From the NCBI GenBank assembly GCA_025210475.1, contig JAOARW010000099.1, positions 42,867 to 106,866 of the forward strand: a stretch of DNA of 64,000 nucleotides, written 5' to 3'. The stretch is from Carboxylicivirga sp. (lineage in GTDB: Bacteria; Bacteroidota; Bacteroidia; Bacteroidales; Marinilabiliaceae). This document shows positions 45,919-54,632 of this stretch, in pieces. Position numbers and translations under genes: made by a program. The notes below the pieces were generated by a model. That model worked only from the letters and a program-made list of their open reading frames with translations, was not told where the DNA came from and did no database searches. Position 1 is the stretch's first letter. The number at the start of each line of letters is the position of its first letter.

Positions 45919-46494
45919 AAATATAGGATTAAGAATACAAAAACAACCTTACGGGTTATTGCCATTTATCAAATATTAGGAGGCGTTTTAGGAATCGGTT
46001 TAATGGGCTGGTTGCTATTAAGAACAGGACAAATTAATGGGCCGCTTTTATTTATATACTTCCTGGCCATCTTCCTCTTTGGATTATCAGTTCATTCGGG
46101 AAATCTCCTATTAAAAAAAGATAGTTTAAAAACAGGGCTTATATTTTCATTGGTATTACAGACGCTGCAGGTACTGGCTTTTGGAATAGGAAGTTATACT
46201 TATATGTTTTTTTCTGGTGCAAGAGCCTCAATTGGTATAGACTTTACAAATGGATTCGAATTTGGCTTTAAGGCATCTTTCTCTGAATTCTCTTTTATCA
46301 TCAACGCATCAGAACCTGAATACTTTATTAATATTAACCTTATAGCAATACTGGTTTTATCAGTACTGATAGATATTTACGAAGAACTATATAAAAGAAA
46401 GCCAGATGAGAAGCCAGAAGTGACTGAACCGGAACAGAGTGATGATTTAGATTTTAAAGAGAGTAATGAACAATCATCGATTAAGGATCATTAA
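45916..46494 (+). CDS. Unknown four-TM membrane protein
   Basis: A 192-residue protein from ATG 45916 (MKYRIKNTKTTLRVIAIYQ). An in-frame start at 45862 would place the duplicated leader inside the coding region and is less likely. There are four TM helices (about 13-34, 40-58, 68-90 and 130-148) and a charged acidic tail (EKPEVTEPEQSDDLDF). No family recognised. It stands alone behind the duplicated leader. Confidence 0.65.
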   Translation: MKYRIKNTKTTLRVIAIYQILGGVLGIGLMGWLLLRTGQINGPLLFIYFLAIFLFGLSVHSGNLLLKKDSLKTGLIFSLVLQTLQVLAFGIGSYTYMFFSGARASIGIDFTNGFEFGFKASFSEFSFIINASEPEYFININLIAILVLSVLIDIYEELYKRKPDEKPEVTEPEQSDDLDFKESNEQSSIKDH

Positions 46495-46565
46495 CTTTCA
46501 TGCAAGTACCTTAATAAGTTTATCTAATTAGCTTAGAGGCAAATTACCAAAACTTACAAGCAACA

Positions 46566-47264
46566 ATGAATCGACTCGATCGACTGACAAGCATTCTTAT
46601 TCAGCTTCAATCGAAACGGCTGGTCACAGCTGGCGAAATAGCTGAACGTTTTGAAGTAAGCAAGCGAACCATTTACCGGGATATTCACTCATTACGGCAG
46701 GCGGGTGTTCCAATTGGCGAAGAGGAAGGAAAGGGTTATTTTATGCTCGAAAATTATCATTTGCCGCCTGTCATGTTTACCATGGAAGAAGCCAGGGCTT
46801 TGGTTACCACCAGTAAGATATTAAAATACCACACTGAAGATTCGCTGAAACAAAATTACGAGTCGGCTCTTCTGAAGATTAAAGCCGTATTGTCGCTTAA
46901 GGATAAAGACAAACTGGTGTTTTTAAATTCGAGAATTGGCTTTCAAAAACCCTGGGCACCTAGCAGTTTGTATTTAGATAGCATTCAGCATGCCATAACC
47001 GAAAGCCAAAAGCTGAGATTGATTTATCAGGCGAGGGGAGAGGAGCGGCAAACTGAACGGGTTATCCATCCGTATGCCGTTTATTTTAGTGGAGCCGTGT
47101 GGTCAACCATCGCCTTTTGTGAGCTGCGGCAAGACATAAGGGAGTTTCGCCTCGACAGAATCAAGGAGCTCACCATTCTGCAATTGCAATTCTCTCCCGA
47201 CAAGAGTTTTAGTATGGAACATTATTTAGATGCACGTTCGAAAAGATTATTTCCTGACCCCTGA
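46566..47264 (+). CDS. YafY-type HTH/WYL transcriptional regulator
   Basis: A 232-residue protein with an N-terminal winged HTH_11 (LVTAGEIAERFEVSKRTIYRDIHSLRQAGVPI, about 17-48) and a C-terminal WYL domain (about 135-215: IHPYAVYFSGAVWSTIAFCELRQDIREFRLDRIKEL). WYL proteins respond to nucleic acid or small ligands, and this short form is usually a local regulator. It lies 105 bp before the alpha/beta hydrolase, its likely target. Confidence 0.92.
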   Translation: MNRLDRLTSILIQLQSKRLVTAGEIAERFEVSKRTIYRDIHSLRQAGVPIGEEEGKGYFMLENYHLPPVMFTMEEARALVTTSKILKYHTEDSLKQNYESALLKIKAVLSLKDKDKLVFLNSRIGFQKPWAPSSLYLDSIQHAITESQKLRLIYQARGEERQTERVIHPYAVYFSGAVWSTIAFCELRQDIREFRLDRIKELTILQLQFSPDKSFSMEHYLDARSKRLFPDP

Positions 47265-47369
47265 CAAAGGGTTGTCCTTATGGCCATTTACTTTTGCATA
47301 AAGTAGTATTTAATTAATGGCCGTTGCTTTACTTTTAGCAGTATACGCAAGGCACAAACAGATGAACAA

Positions 47370-48173
47370 ATGACAGCAAAACAAATCGCACTCAGAGACA
47401 AACAAGTTGAAATCAATTATTACCAACACGGACAAGGCGACACAACGCTTCTGTTTATACATGGCTGGTGTATTAACGCTACTTATTGGAAGAGTCAGTT
47501 AAATTATTTATCTGAAAACTACAGTGTTTACGCCATTGACCTGCCTGGTTTTGGCAATTCGAAGGCCGGGCGTAGCAATTGGACAATTGAGGAATATGCT
47601 TATGATGTGACAGCGTTTATAGAAGAAATGAAGCTTAAAAAGGTCGTCGTAATTGGTCACTCCATGGCTGGTGAAATTATGCTGCACCTGGCATTAAGCA
47701 ACAATCCGAAAATCATTGGCATTGTAGGTATTGACAATTTCAAATTGATTGATGTTGAATTTTCGCCTGAGCAATTAAAGCAATTCGACGAATTCTTTTC
47801 AATGCTTAAAAAGGATTTTAAAAATTCGGCACCGGCATATGCTGATCTGGCACTGTTCCATCCAAGTACTTCAGAGGAGGTGAAAGACCGGGTAAAATCG
47901 GATTTTGCCAATAGTGATTCCTTAATTGGCTATGAAACCTGTATGAAACAAATGCAATACGCATTGATGGATGCACAACGACTCGAACAGCTTAACTATA
48001 AGTTGTATTTAATCAATAGTGATGCTACTCCTACAAATGAGGCTGGTCTAAAATTACATTGTAAAAACAGTTTTCAGATCGAAGCAATTTCGGCAACGGG
48101 CCATTACCCAATGATCGAAAAGCCCCGGGAATTTAATTTATTATTAGAAAAGGTGTTGAAAGAAATAAATTAA
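47370..48173 (+). CDS. Alpha/beta hydrolase
   Basis: A 267-residue cytoplasmic alpha/beta-hydrolase: oxyanion HGWCINATYW (about 30-40), nucleophile elbow GHSMAG with Ser near 97, and a C-terminal catalytic His in GHYPMIEKP. The length and order match the haloperoxidase/esterase-like branch. The substrate is unknown. It is probably regulated by the upstream WYL protein, and a good terminator follows. Confidence 0.9.
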   Translation: MTAKQIALRDKQVEINYYQHGQGDTTLLFIHGWCINATYWKSQLNYLSENYSVYAIDLPGFGNSKAGRSNWTIEEYAYDVTAFIEEMKLKKVVVIGHSMAGEIMLHLALSNNPKIIGIVGIDNFKLIDVEFSPEQLKQFDEFFSMLKKDFKNSAPAYADLALFHPSTSEEVKDRVKSDFANSDSLIGYETCMKQMQYALMDAQRLEQLNYKLYLINSDATPTNEAGLKLHCKNSFQIEAISATGHYPMIEKPREFNLLLEKVLKEIN

Positions 48174-48194
48174 ATCATACAGCAATACAAAATA

Positions 48195-48246
48195 GGCGAA
48201 AGTATAATAAGGTGTTGAGGTTTAGATGGCTTTCGCTTGTTTTTTG
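48195..48246 (+). terminator. Rho-independent terminator after the hydrolase
   Basis: A perfect GCGAAAG / CTTTCGC stem (48196-48202, 48230-48236) is followed by TTGTTTTTTG. It ends the hydrolase transcript and overlaps the early part of an apparent longer ORF, which supports the later start of the next gene. Confidence 0.8.
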
Positions 48247-48312
48247 TATGATTGTTTGACAATCCTAATTCAGGATCATTATTATCTTAATAATTGTAAA
48301 TACTATAACAAA

Positions 48313-48984
48313 ATGCGAACCTTAGCTGTGTTTAATGAAGAATTTGGTGAGGTGGTGATTTATACAAAATCTTCAGGTATAAAACTTACCTCACTTCACT
48401 CCCTACAAATAGGCATAAAAAAAATGGCATCAAGTCGCTTAATTGATATTGAAATACAATATACTGAATTATATAGTACCTTTCCGGAGTATTCAATTCT
48501 ACTGCCTGTATTGCTTTATCAGCTAAAAATTGGAAGTAAAACAGAATTAAAATATACCGGCAGTTATAAGGCCTTATCCTTATTGGTTCATAAAAATAGG
48601 AGGCTACCAATTGCCTTATTTTGCCAGATGAGAAGGACTGAATTGGCAAACCTTAACACTATCCATAAAGAAAAGGCAATTATTATAAAGTCAAAAGAGT
48701 TTAGGGATCTTAGAGCTTATAGTACAGTTCTTATTGCAGCAGATTTGGACTTGGTTACATTGAGTTTGAATAACCAAAGTCTCTTATGGCTAGGTAATGG
48801 AGCGTGTAATATTAATGGAATTAATAACTCAAGAATAATATTTCAAGGTAAGTGTAAAGGCAGCTTTAATTCTGATGAAATTTATCTTGGAACAAAGTCC
48901 AAAGTTAGTGGAAGAACGGAATCGGGTCGTTTAATCGTATCAGATGGGGCTGTTTTAGAAGGAGAAGTTGAATTAAAGGCATGA
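48313..48984 (+). CDS. Unknown protein with bactofilin-like tail
   Basis: From ATG 48313 (MRTLAVFNEEFGEVVIYTK) the protein has 223 residues; an in-frame start at 48226 lies inside the terminator and is rejected. The N-terminal half shows no known domain. The last 65 residues (LGNGACNINGINNSRIIFQGKCKGSF...SKVSGRTESGRLIVSDGAVLEGEVEL) have short beta-turn periodicity like polymer-forming bactofilins. Its stop overlaps an ATG of the next gene by 4 bp. Confidence 0.6.
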   Translation: MRTLAVFNEEFGEVVIYTKSSGIKLTSLHSLQIGIKKMASSRLIDIEIQYTELYSTFPEYSILLPVLLYQLKIGSKTELKYTGSYKALSLLVHKNRRLPIALFCQMRRTELANLNTIHKEKAIIIKSKEFRDLRAYSTVLIAADLDLVTLSLNNQSLLWLGNGACNINGINNSRIIFQGKCKGSFNSDEIYLGTKSKVSGRTESGRLIVSDGAVLEGEVELKA

Positions 48985-49019
48985 CTAACAGAACCTATGA
49001 AATAATTAGAATTAACTAT

Positions 49020-50120
49020 ATGAGACATACTATAATCCTTGGGATATTATTAATAATCGGAATAAAGTCATATGCCCATAAGGACAGGTATTTTAATTAC
49101 AAGTTCGACAATGTATCAGTTCGGTTTAGAACAGGCTATCGATTCGAAGAAATCAAGAATGCACAAATAATTGGTCAATATGCAGCTATACTTTGCAAAG
49201 AATTGCGATATAAGCAAACTGTTTTATTGGATTTTATTCATGATTATGGGCAAAGTTATAAAGGTAAAAATTTCTGCTTTGTTAATATTGGTAGCGATGT
49301 TTATAATACGGTAAGTTTTTACGGGCTTGCACATGATAACTCTAATGAGGAGCCTGTTTATCAGATGATCCCGTTTTCAAAAATAGAAGAACAAGATTTA
49401 GGCAAGCTCGAAAAATTGGTCCACAGTTCAGAACCTGTTGATAATCTTCAAAAGGTGGTCATTCGCCAGTTCGGTTTCCATTTTGACGTGAATATAACTT
49501 TGAAGCTTCTACATCACGCAATTATGAACCCGAAAGATGTAATTAATTCCACTCAAAAGGATTCCCTGCATAGCTATTTGCCAAATATGTATTATGAACT
49601 TAACACAATACCAAAAACCAAAATTGACTCAATATGCACACTAAAAATACAAAGTGTTGATGAGGTAATTGGTCAGAAAATATATGCTAAGCAAGATACA
49701 AGTGTTCGTAGCCGGTTAACATACTCTTATTATGCACAAAACAATAATTACTATTTTTATGTACGGCAGAACAACAATGAAACAGTTCTTGATACACTAA
49801 AACAAATCTATTCTTTCGAATTAAACAATGATAATTGGGAATCACTTTTTGTATTCGAAACACCAAATAGCTTCAAATATTATGAGTATGACAGGTTTAA
49901 TAAAGAATTCACAAAGTCTAAACGACATGAAATTCAAAAAGATGAACATGAATCAATTGTCTTTTATAATGTAAATTGGATTTCAGACGACTTGTTCTTT
50001 ATCAATCGGAGTAATTGCTTCGACATGTCTGCCAATAAAATTTTTCCTTATCTATCAAGAGATGATGTTTTAATTCACGATTTTGATAGTTATATAGATA
50101 TGAAACGCCAGGACAAATAA
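49020..50120 (+). CDS. Unknown secreted protein
   Basis: From ATG 49020 the 366-residue product begins with a signal peptide (MRHTIILGILLIIGIKSYAHK). An in-frame ATG at 48981 would add 13 residues and overlap the upstream stop. The rest is rich in Asn, Tyr and Lys with no recognised domain. It is likely periplasmic and probably co-transcribed with the bactofilin-like gene. Confidence 0.65.
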   Translation: MRHTIILGILLIIGIKSYAHKDRYFNYKFDNVSVRFRTGYRFEEIKNAQIIGQYAAILCKELRYKQTVLLDFIHDYGQSYKGKNFCFVNIGSDVYNTVSFYGLAHDNSNEEPVYQMIPFSKIEEQDLGKLEKLVHSSEPVDNLQKVVIRQFGFHFDVNITLKLLHHAIMNPKDVINSTQKDSLHSYLPNMYYELNTIPKTKIDSICTLKIQSVDEVIGQKIYAKQDTSVRSRLTYSYYAQNNNYYFYVRQNNNETVLDTLKQIYSFELNNDNWESLFVFETPNSFKYYEYDRFNKEFTKSKRHEIQKDEHESIVFYNVNWISDDLFFINRSNCFDMSANKIFPYLSRDDVLIHDFDSYIDMKRQDK

Positions 50121-50210
50121 TGATTGTTTATTTCAAACAAGAGAATAAAGGTTGATTACCACTCGATTCGAGAAGTATTAACAAGTTATTCTAGAATAGC
50201 TTTCTATTAA

Positions 50211-50318
50211 CAACCAAGTATAAACCCGGCCGATTCGTCTATTGTCATCCTTGAGAAGAACGATACCCTTTATTGGAAAGTTAAAGATCAGGTTATTATT
50301 GATAAAATGAGTCGTTAG
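50211..50318 (+). pseudogene. C-terminal remnant of a lost gene
   Basis: An open stretch without a start codon reads NPADSSIVILEKNDTLYWKVKDQVIIDKM and ends at TAG 50316-50318. Composition and periodicity look like true coding sequence, such as the tail of a secreted protein. The rest of 50121-50405 shows no gene. Confidence 0.35.
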
Positions 50319-50405
50319 CCATGATCATTATGCACTTAATATTTTATATTTGGACTTTAAAACATCATAATCCCAATCAATATTAAAAATCAAACCAACA
50401 CTCAT

Positions 50406-51509
50406 ATGAAAAACCTAGGCCTACTGATTTTACTTGCATTAATAATTGTTTCGTGCCAAAAACATAAAGGATATCGCATAACAGGCAATGTAAGCGGGTT
50501 TCCGGATAGTACAACCATCTATTTGCGTAACCTGAGTACAGACGAAACCTTTGACAGCACCACCATAATTAATGGTCAGTTTTTGCTGCAAGGACACCTG
50601 CAGGATGAGCCGGAGCAGATTTGGTTAAACGCCCGGGTAGATGGGGAGTTTATCTACACCAACCTGTTAATTGGTAATGAAAACATCACTGTTGAAGGTG
50701 ATATTAAAGATTTTCCGTGGCATGTCAACATTAACGGATCAAAAACACAGGATGATCACAATGCCCTGCGCGACCTGACTAAATCTTTTAATATTGAACG
50801 CGAAAAATTGGTTCACTACTATTTTGCTTTACCTGCTGATGAACAACAGAAGAGAAGTAATGAAATTTGGGGCGAGATCCGCGTAATCGACGATACCACG
50901 CGAGCTATACGCATTGCTTACCTTAAGTCGCACATAAATACCTATCCGGGTATAATTACCCTGGGCTACCTCAAACGATCGATGCCAAAGGATACGGTTC
51001 AAAAGCTTTTTAATCAGTTGACTGAAGAGCTGAAAGCCAGTAAATACGCGAAGGTGATTGATATTTATCTCAATGAGAAAATAAGCCAGATAGGTGATGT
51101 CTGCCACGATTTCGAAGCATATGATAAAAATGATCAGTTGCTGAAGTTTTCAGCTTTGAAGGGGAAATATGTCTTGCTTGATTTTACGACAGCCCATTGT
51201 GGCGCTTGCATTCAATCAATCGAAGAGTTGCACCAGATTAATGATTCATACAGCGATTCGCTTCAGATAGTGAGTTTTTATGGAGATGCAAAAAAAGAAT
51301 TCTGGTTAAACTCATTGGAGCGCGATAGTGTTTCGTGGTTAAGTTTGTGGGATGGAAAGGGCCGGTATAGTGAAACCTACATCAAATATGGTGTGCAAGG
51401 CTTTCCAACATTCTTTTTGATCGATCCCCAGGGAAAAATCATTGACAAGTGGAGTGGCTATGGCAAAGGATTATTGGAGAATAAGTTAAAAAGATTTAAA
51501 GGCAATTAA
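50406..51509 (+). CDS. TlpA-like thiol:disulfide lipoprotein
   Basis: A 367-residue lipoprotein (lipobox IVSC, Cys17) with a DUF4369 domain (about 22-115: YRITGNVSGFPDSTTIYLRNLS), a helical linker and a thioredoxin-fold domain (about 230-365). The redox site is Cys265-Gly-Ala-Cys268 preceded by His instead of the usual Trp, with cis-Pro in GVQGFPTFFLID. It should act in the periplasm on disulfides. It has the same layout as the TlpA-like protein at 17905 but lacks a SusCD context. Confidence 0.9.
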   Translation: MKNLGLLILLALIIVSCQKHKGYRITGNVSGFPDSTTIYLRNLSTDETFDSTTIINGQFLLQGHLQDEPEQIWLNARVDGEFIYTNLLIGNENITVEGDIKDFPWHVNINGSKTQDDHNALRDLTKSFNIEREKLVHYYFALPADEQQKRSNEIWGEIRVIDDTTRAIRIAYLKSHINTYPGIITLGYLKRSMPKDTVQKLFNQLTEELKASKYAKVIDIYLNEKISQIGDVCHDFEAYDKNDQLLKFSALKGKYVLLDFTTAHCGACIQSIEELHQINDSYSDSLQIVSFYGDAKKEFWLNSLERDSVSWLSLWDGKGRYSETYIKYGVQGFPTFFLIDPQGKIIDKWSGYGKGLLENKLKRFKGN

Positions 51510-51585
51510 AAGGAGTTGTACTTCGCTATTGAACGGTTCTTAACCGTATTGTAAGAATGCAACTATTCTAATAATATTAATCAAA

Positions 51586-53697
51586 ATGAATACATTAAAC
51601 TACCCTAAAAGTCCCGAGGAAGTAAAATCCAAATTAACACGTTTATCCTTTGCTTATAATATAAAGGCGATAGGAGCCATTTTATCAGTGATACTGTTTT
51701 TTGCATTTTATGTGGCATTGGTGATTGCCTGCGCTTATTTAATTTATTGGGCGCTTATTTATGAAATTTATACGGTCAACAAATGGACAATTTTACTGAA
51801 AATTGGTGCCATAGCCGGCTCGATTATGCTGTTTATTTTTACCCTTAAGTTTATCTTTAAACTGAAGAATCACCCCATTCATAATCGAATCAAACTCGAT
51901 AAAAAGGAGCATGCCGAAATTTGGGAGTTTGTTTACCAGATTTGTAAAGAAACGGGTGCACCAAAACCCAAAAATATTTATGTCGATCCGGATGTAAATG
52001 CCTACGTTGCCTATTCAAATATGTGGCTTTCGTTGCTGTTTCCTGTGCGCAAGGAATTGACTATCGGGTTGGGCCTGGTTAGCTGTTTAAACCTATCGGA
52101 GTTTAAAGCAGTAATCAGTCACGAATTTGGTCACTTTTCGCAACGTAGCATGACCATTGGTAGCTATATTATTACCGCCAACAGCATTATCCACGACATG
52201 ATTTTCTCGCGCGATAAATGGGACGATATTTTGCAAAAGTGGCAGGGGCTTGATCTCCGCTTATCTTTCGCGGCTTACGCACTTTTGCCCATGATATGGG
52301 TGATCAGGCAGTTGCTGAACCTGTTTTACCAATTACTCAATGTGCTGTATTCGTCACTTTCCAGGGAGATGGAGTTTAATGCCGATAAGGTGGCGGTGAA
52401 GACATCAGGCAGCGAAGCCATTGTTTCAGGTCTTTGGAAACTGGATTATGGAGTTGATGCCTGGAACACTACTTTAAACAGTGCTTACCTGGCTTCACAA
52501 AAGCAGATGTTTATCAAAAACCTGTACTGGCACAATATGAATCGCATCAGCGAGTTATCGGCTTCCATTAAAAGTAAATTAGCCCAGTTGCCAGCCGATG
52601 ATCGTGGCGGACGATTATTCTTTAGCAGTTCAGAAAATTCGAAGGTGAGCATGTATGCCAGTCACCCGGCCAATGATCAGCGCGAAGCCAATGCAAAGAC
52701 ACCTTATATCGCCTGCGAAGAGGATGAACGAAGTGCATGGGTTTTGTTTCCTAAAGCACAAATGATACAGGAGGATCTTTCTGAATTAATTTACAAGCTC
52801 TATTGGGATAAAAAGCCGGAGGCCTTTGCCGATGAAACACAATTTGAAGCGTTCATCAAGGAGGAACAAAAAGGTGAGAGCTTGCAGGAGGAATATCAGA
52901 ATACCTTTGTCAATCGTTTTGTAACCATTCCCACCGAAGCAGTATTGAAGGACAGTAATGAAAATGTGAAGGACGAAGCAAGCTTGAAACAAGAGTTAAA
53001 AGAGTTGATGGCACCCGTTAAATCATTGGATGGGCACATTGAAACATTGCAGGCCATTGCACAGGGCACTACCAGAATTAAAGAAGTGAAATACGGTGGT
53101 GTGGTGTATAAGAAAAAGAATCTGGACAGAGGATATCAGCGCATGATGAATGACCGGGAAAAGATGTTGAATGAAGAATTTAAAGATTGGGATCGGGACT
53201 TTTTCTGTTTGCACTATTGCATTGCCAGAAGTCAAAACACGGTATCCGAATTAATGAAACTCTACCGCCAGCACCAGCTTATTGTTGACTTTTACAGAAA
53301 AGTGGTGAATACCAGGGCTGGTATCTTCAATCAGCTGCAGCACCTGCAAGAAAGTGAAGAAGTATCGCAATCGCAGGTGTTTAAGTTCGGTGCCGATATT
53401 CGGCAGTGGATGGGTGATTTAAACAAAGAATTGGGCACTTTTAATAAAGCTACTTTTGTGCCATTAACCAATATTGCCAATGTTGATGAGTTAAAGCTGG
53501 CCATTATCGATGGAGGGGCTTTTACAGTTGATGAAGGAAACATTTTTGAAAATGGTGGTTTCGACAAAGTGGCCATGCAGCTGGAGAACGCTCCGATGCA
53601 TTGTCAGCGAATTGATCAAAAGAGCATTGGTGCTATATTGCAATTCCACCAGGAAATGAAAAGTAAAGTCGAAGAGCAGGTGGCCGAGAATGCATAA
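51586..53697 (+). CDS. Large membrane-bound M48-family metallopeptidase
   Basis: A 703-residue protein with two TM helices near the N-terminus (about 28-58 and 68-92) and the zinc motif H179-E180-F-G-H183 in VISHEFGHFSQRSM. A downstream Glu in SREMEFNADKVAV completes the site. Further hydrophobic segments at about 225-255 follow, then a long, mostly helical C-terminal region (about 400-700) not seen in short HtpX/Ste24 enzymes. A role in membrane protein quality control is likely. The next gene is lgt. Confidence 0.9.
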   Translation: MNTLNYPKSPEEVKSKLTRLSFAYNIKAIGAILSVILFFAFYVALVIACAYLIYWALIYEIYTVNKWTILLKIGAIAGSIMLFIFTLKFIFKLKNHPIHNRIKLDKKEHAEIWEFVYQICKETGAPKPKNIYVDPDVNAYVAYSNMWLSLLFPVRKELTIGLGLVSCLNLSEFKAVISHEFGHFSQRSMTIGSYIITANSIIHDMIFSRDKWDDILQKWQGLDLRLSFAAYALLPMIWVIRQLLNLFYQLLNVLYSSLSREMEFNADKVAVKTSGSEAIVSGLWKLDYGVDAWNTTLNSAYLASQKQMFIKNLYWHNMNRISELSASIKSKLAQLPADDRGGRLFFSSSENSKVSMYASHPANDQREANAKTPYIACEEDERSAWVLFPKAQMIQEDLSELIYKLYWDKKPEAFADETQFEAFIKEEQKGESLQEEYQNTFVNRFVTIPTEAVLKDSNENVKDEASLKQELKELMAPVKSLDGHIETLQAIAQGTTRIKEVKYGGVVYKKKNLDRGYQRMMNDREKMLNEEFKDWDRDFFCLHYCIARSQNTVSELMKLYRQHQLIVDFYRKVVNTRAGIFNQLQHLQESEEVSQSQVFKFGADIRQWMGDLNKELGTFNKATFVPLTNIANVDELKLAIIDGGAFTVDEGNIFENGGFDKVAMQLENAPMHCQRIDQKSIGAILQFHQEMKSKVEEQVAENA

Positions 53698-53738
53698 GGC
53701 TGATTCAAATATCGTAAACTGCCAATACCAACTAAACC

Positions 53739-54584
53739 ATGATATTAAACTACATTAACTGGAATCCTGATCCGGAGATTTTCAACCTATTTGGCCTTTC
53801 CATTCGATATTACCCGGTGTTTTTTGTCGCAGGCCTTATTCTTTGCCTGTATTTGCTGGGGTGGATTTACAAGCAGGAGAAACTACCCGAAAAGGATTTA
53901 AACTTGCTGTCTACTTATGCTTTTATTGGTATTTTGGTAGGTGCTCGTTTAGGGCATTGCCTGTTTTACGAACCCGACTACTATTTATCTAATCCACTTG
54001 AGATGCTTCTTCCTATTAAGTTGGTGGAAGGTGGAGGCTTCAAATTCACCGGTTATCGTGGATTGGCCAGTCATGGCGGGACCTTGGGATTAATCATTGC
54101 TTTAATTTTCTATTCCCGAAAAACAAAGCACAATATTATAGATACGCTCGATTTAATTGCTGTTGTGGCAGGCTTGGGAGCGGGGTTTATTCGTCTGGCC
54201 AACCTGATGAACTCCGAAATAATAGGTATGCCCACCTCAAAGCCTTGGGCATTTATTTTTCACCGGGTCGACCAGTTTCCCCGTCATCCTGCCCAATTGT
54301 ATGAAGCATTAGCATACTTCTTAATCTTTGGAATTACCATTACTCTATACAAAACCAAAAGAAAGCAGCTGAAAAACGGTTTCTTTTTTGGCCTGACGCT
54401 GGCTCTTATTTTTATAGCTCGTTTTTTTATCGAGTTTATAAAAGAGCGACAAGTGGCATTTGAGGAGACAATGGCATTGGATATGGGGCAAATACTGAGT
54501 CTTCCGTATATTTTGTTGGGTTTTGTTTTTATTATTTATGGGATTTGGAAAACCCGTAAATCGCAACGAATAGAGACCGTTTAA
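53739..54584 (+). CDS. lgt: Phosphatidylglycerol--prolipoprotein diacylglyceryl transferase
   Basis: A 281-residue, seven-TM protein with the Lgt signatures: YRGLASHGGTLGL (the essential H-G-G loop), GAGFIRLANLMNSEIIG (the R-x-x-N-x-x-N variant of the Lgt signature) and RHPAQLYEA. It attaches diacylglycerol to lipobox Cys, the first step in making the many lipoproteins in this window. Length is normal. Confidence 0.96.
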   Translation: MILNYINWNPDPEIFNLFGLSIRYYPVFFVAGLILCLYLLGWIYKQEKLPEKDLNLLSTYAFIGILVGARLGHCLFYEPDYYLSNPLEMLLPIKLVEGGGFKFTGYRGLASHGGTLGLIIALIFYSRKTKHNIIDTLDLIAVVAGLGAGFIRLANLMNSEIIGMPTSKPWAFIFHRVDQFPRHPAQLYEALAYFLIFGITITLYKTKRKQLKNGFFFGLTLALIFIARFFIEFIKERQVAFEETMALDMGQILSLPYILLGFVFIIYGIWKTRKSQRIETV

Positions 54585-54632
54585 ACCGCAAAAACCACTA
54601 ATTTAAACGCCTAAAAGAATCTAAGAAACAAG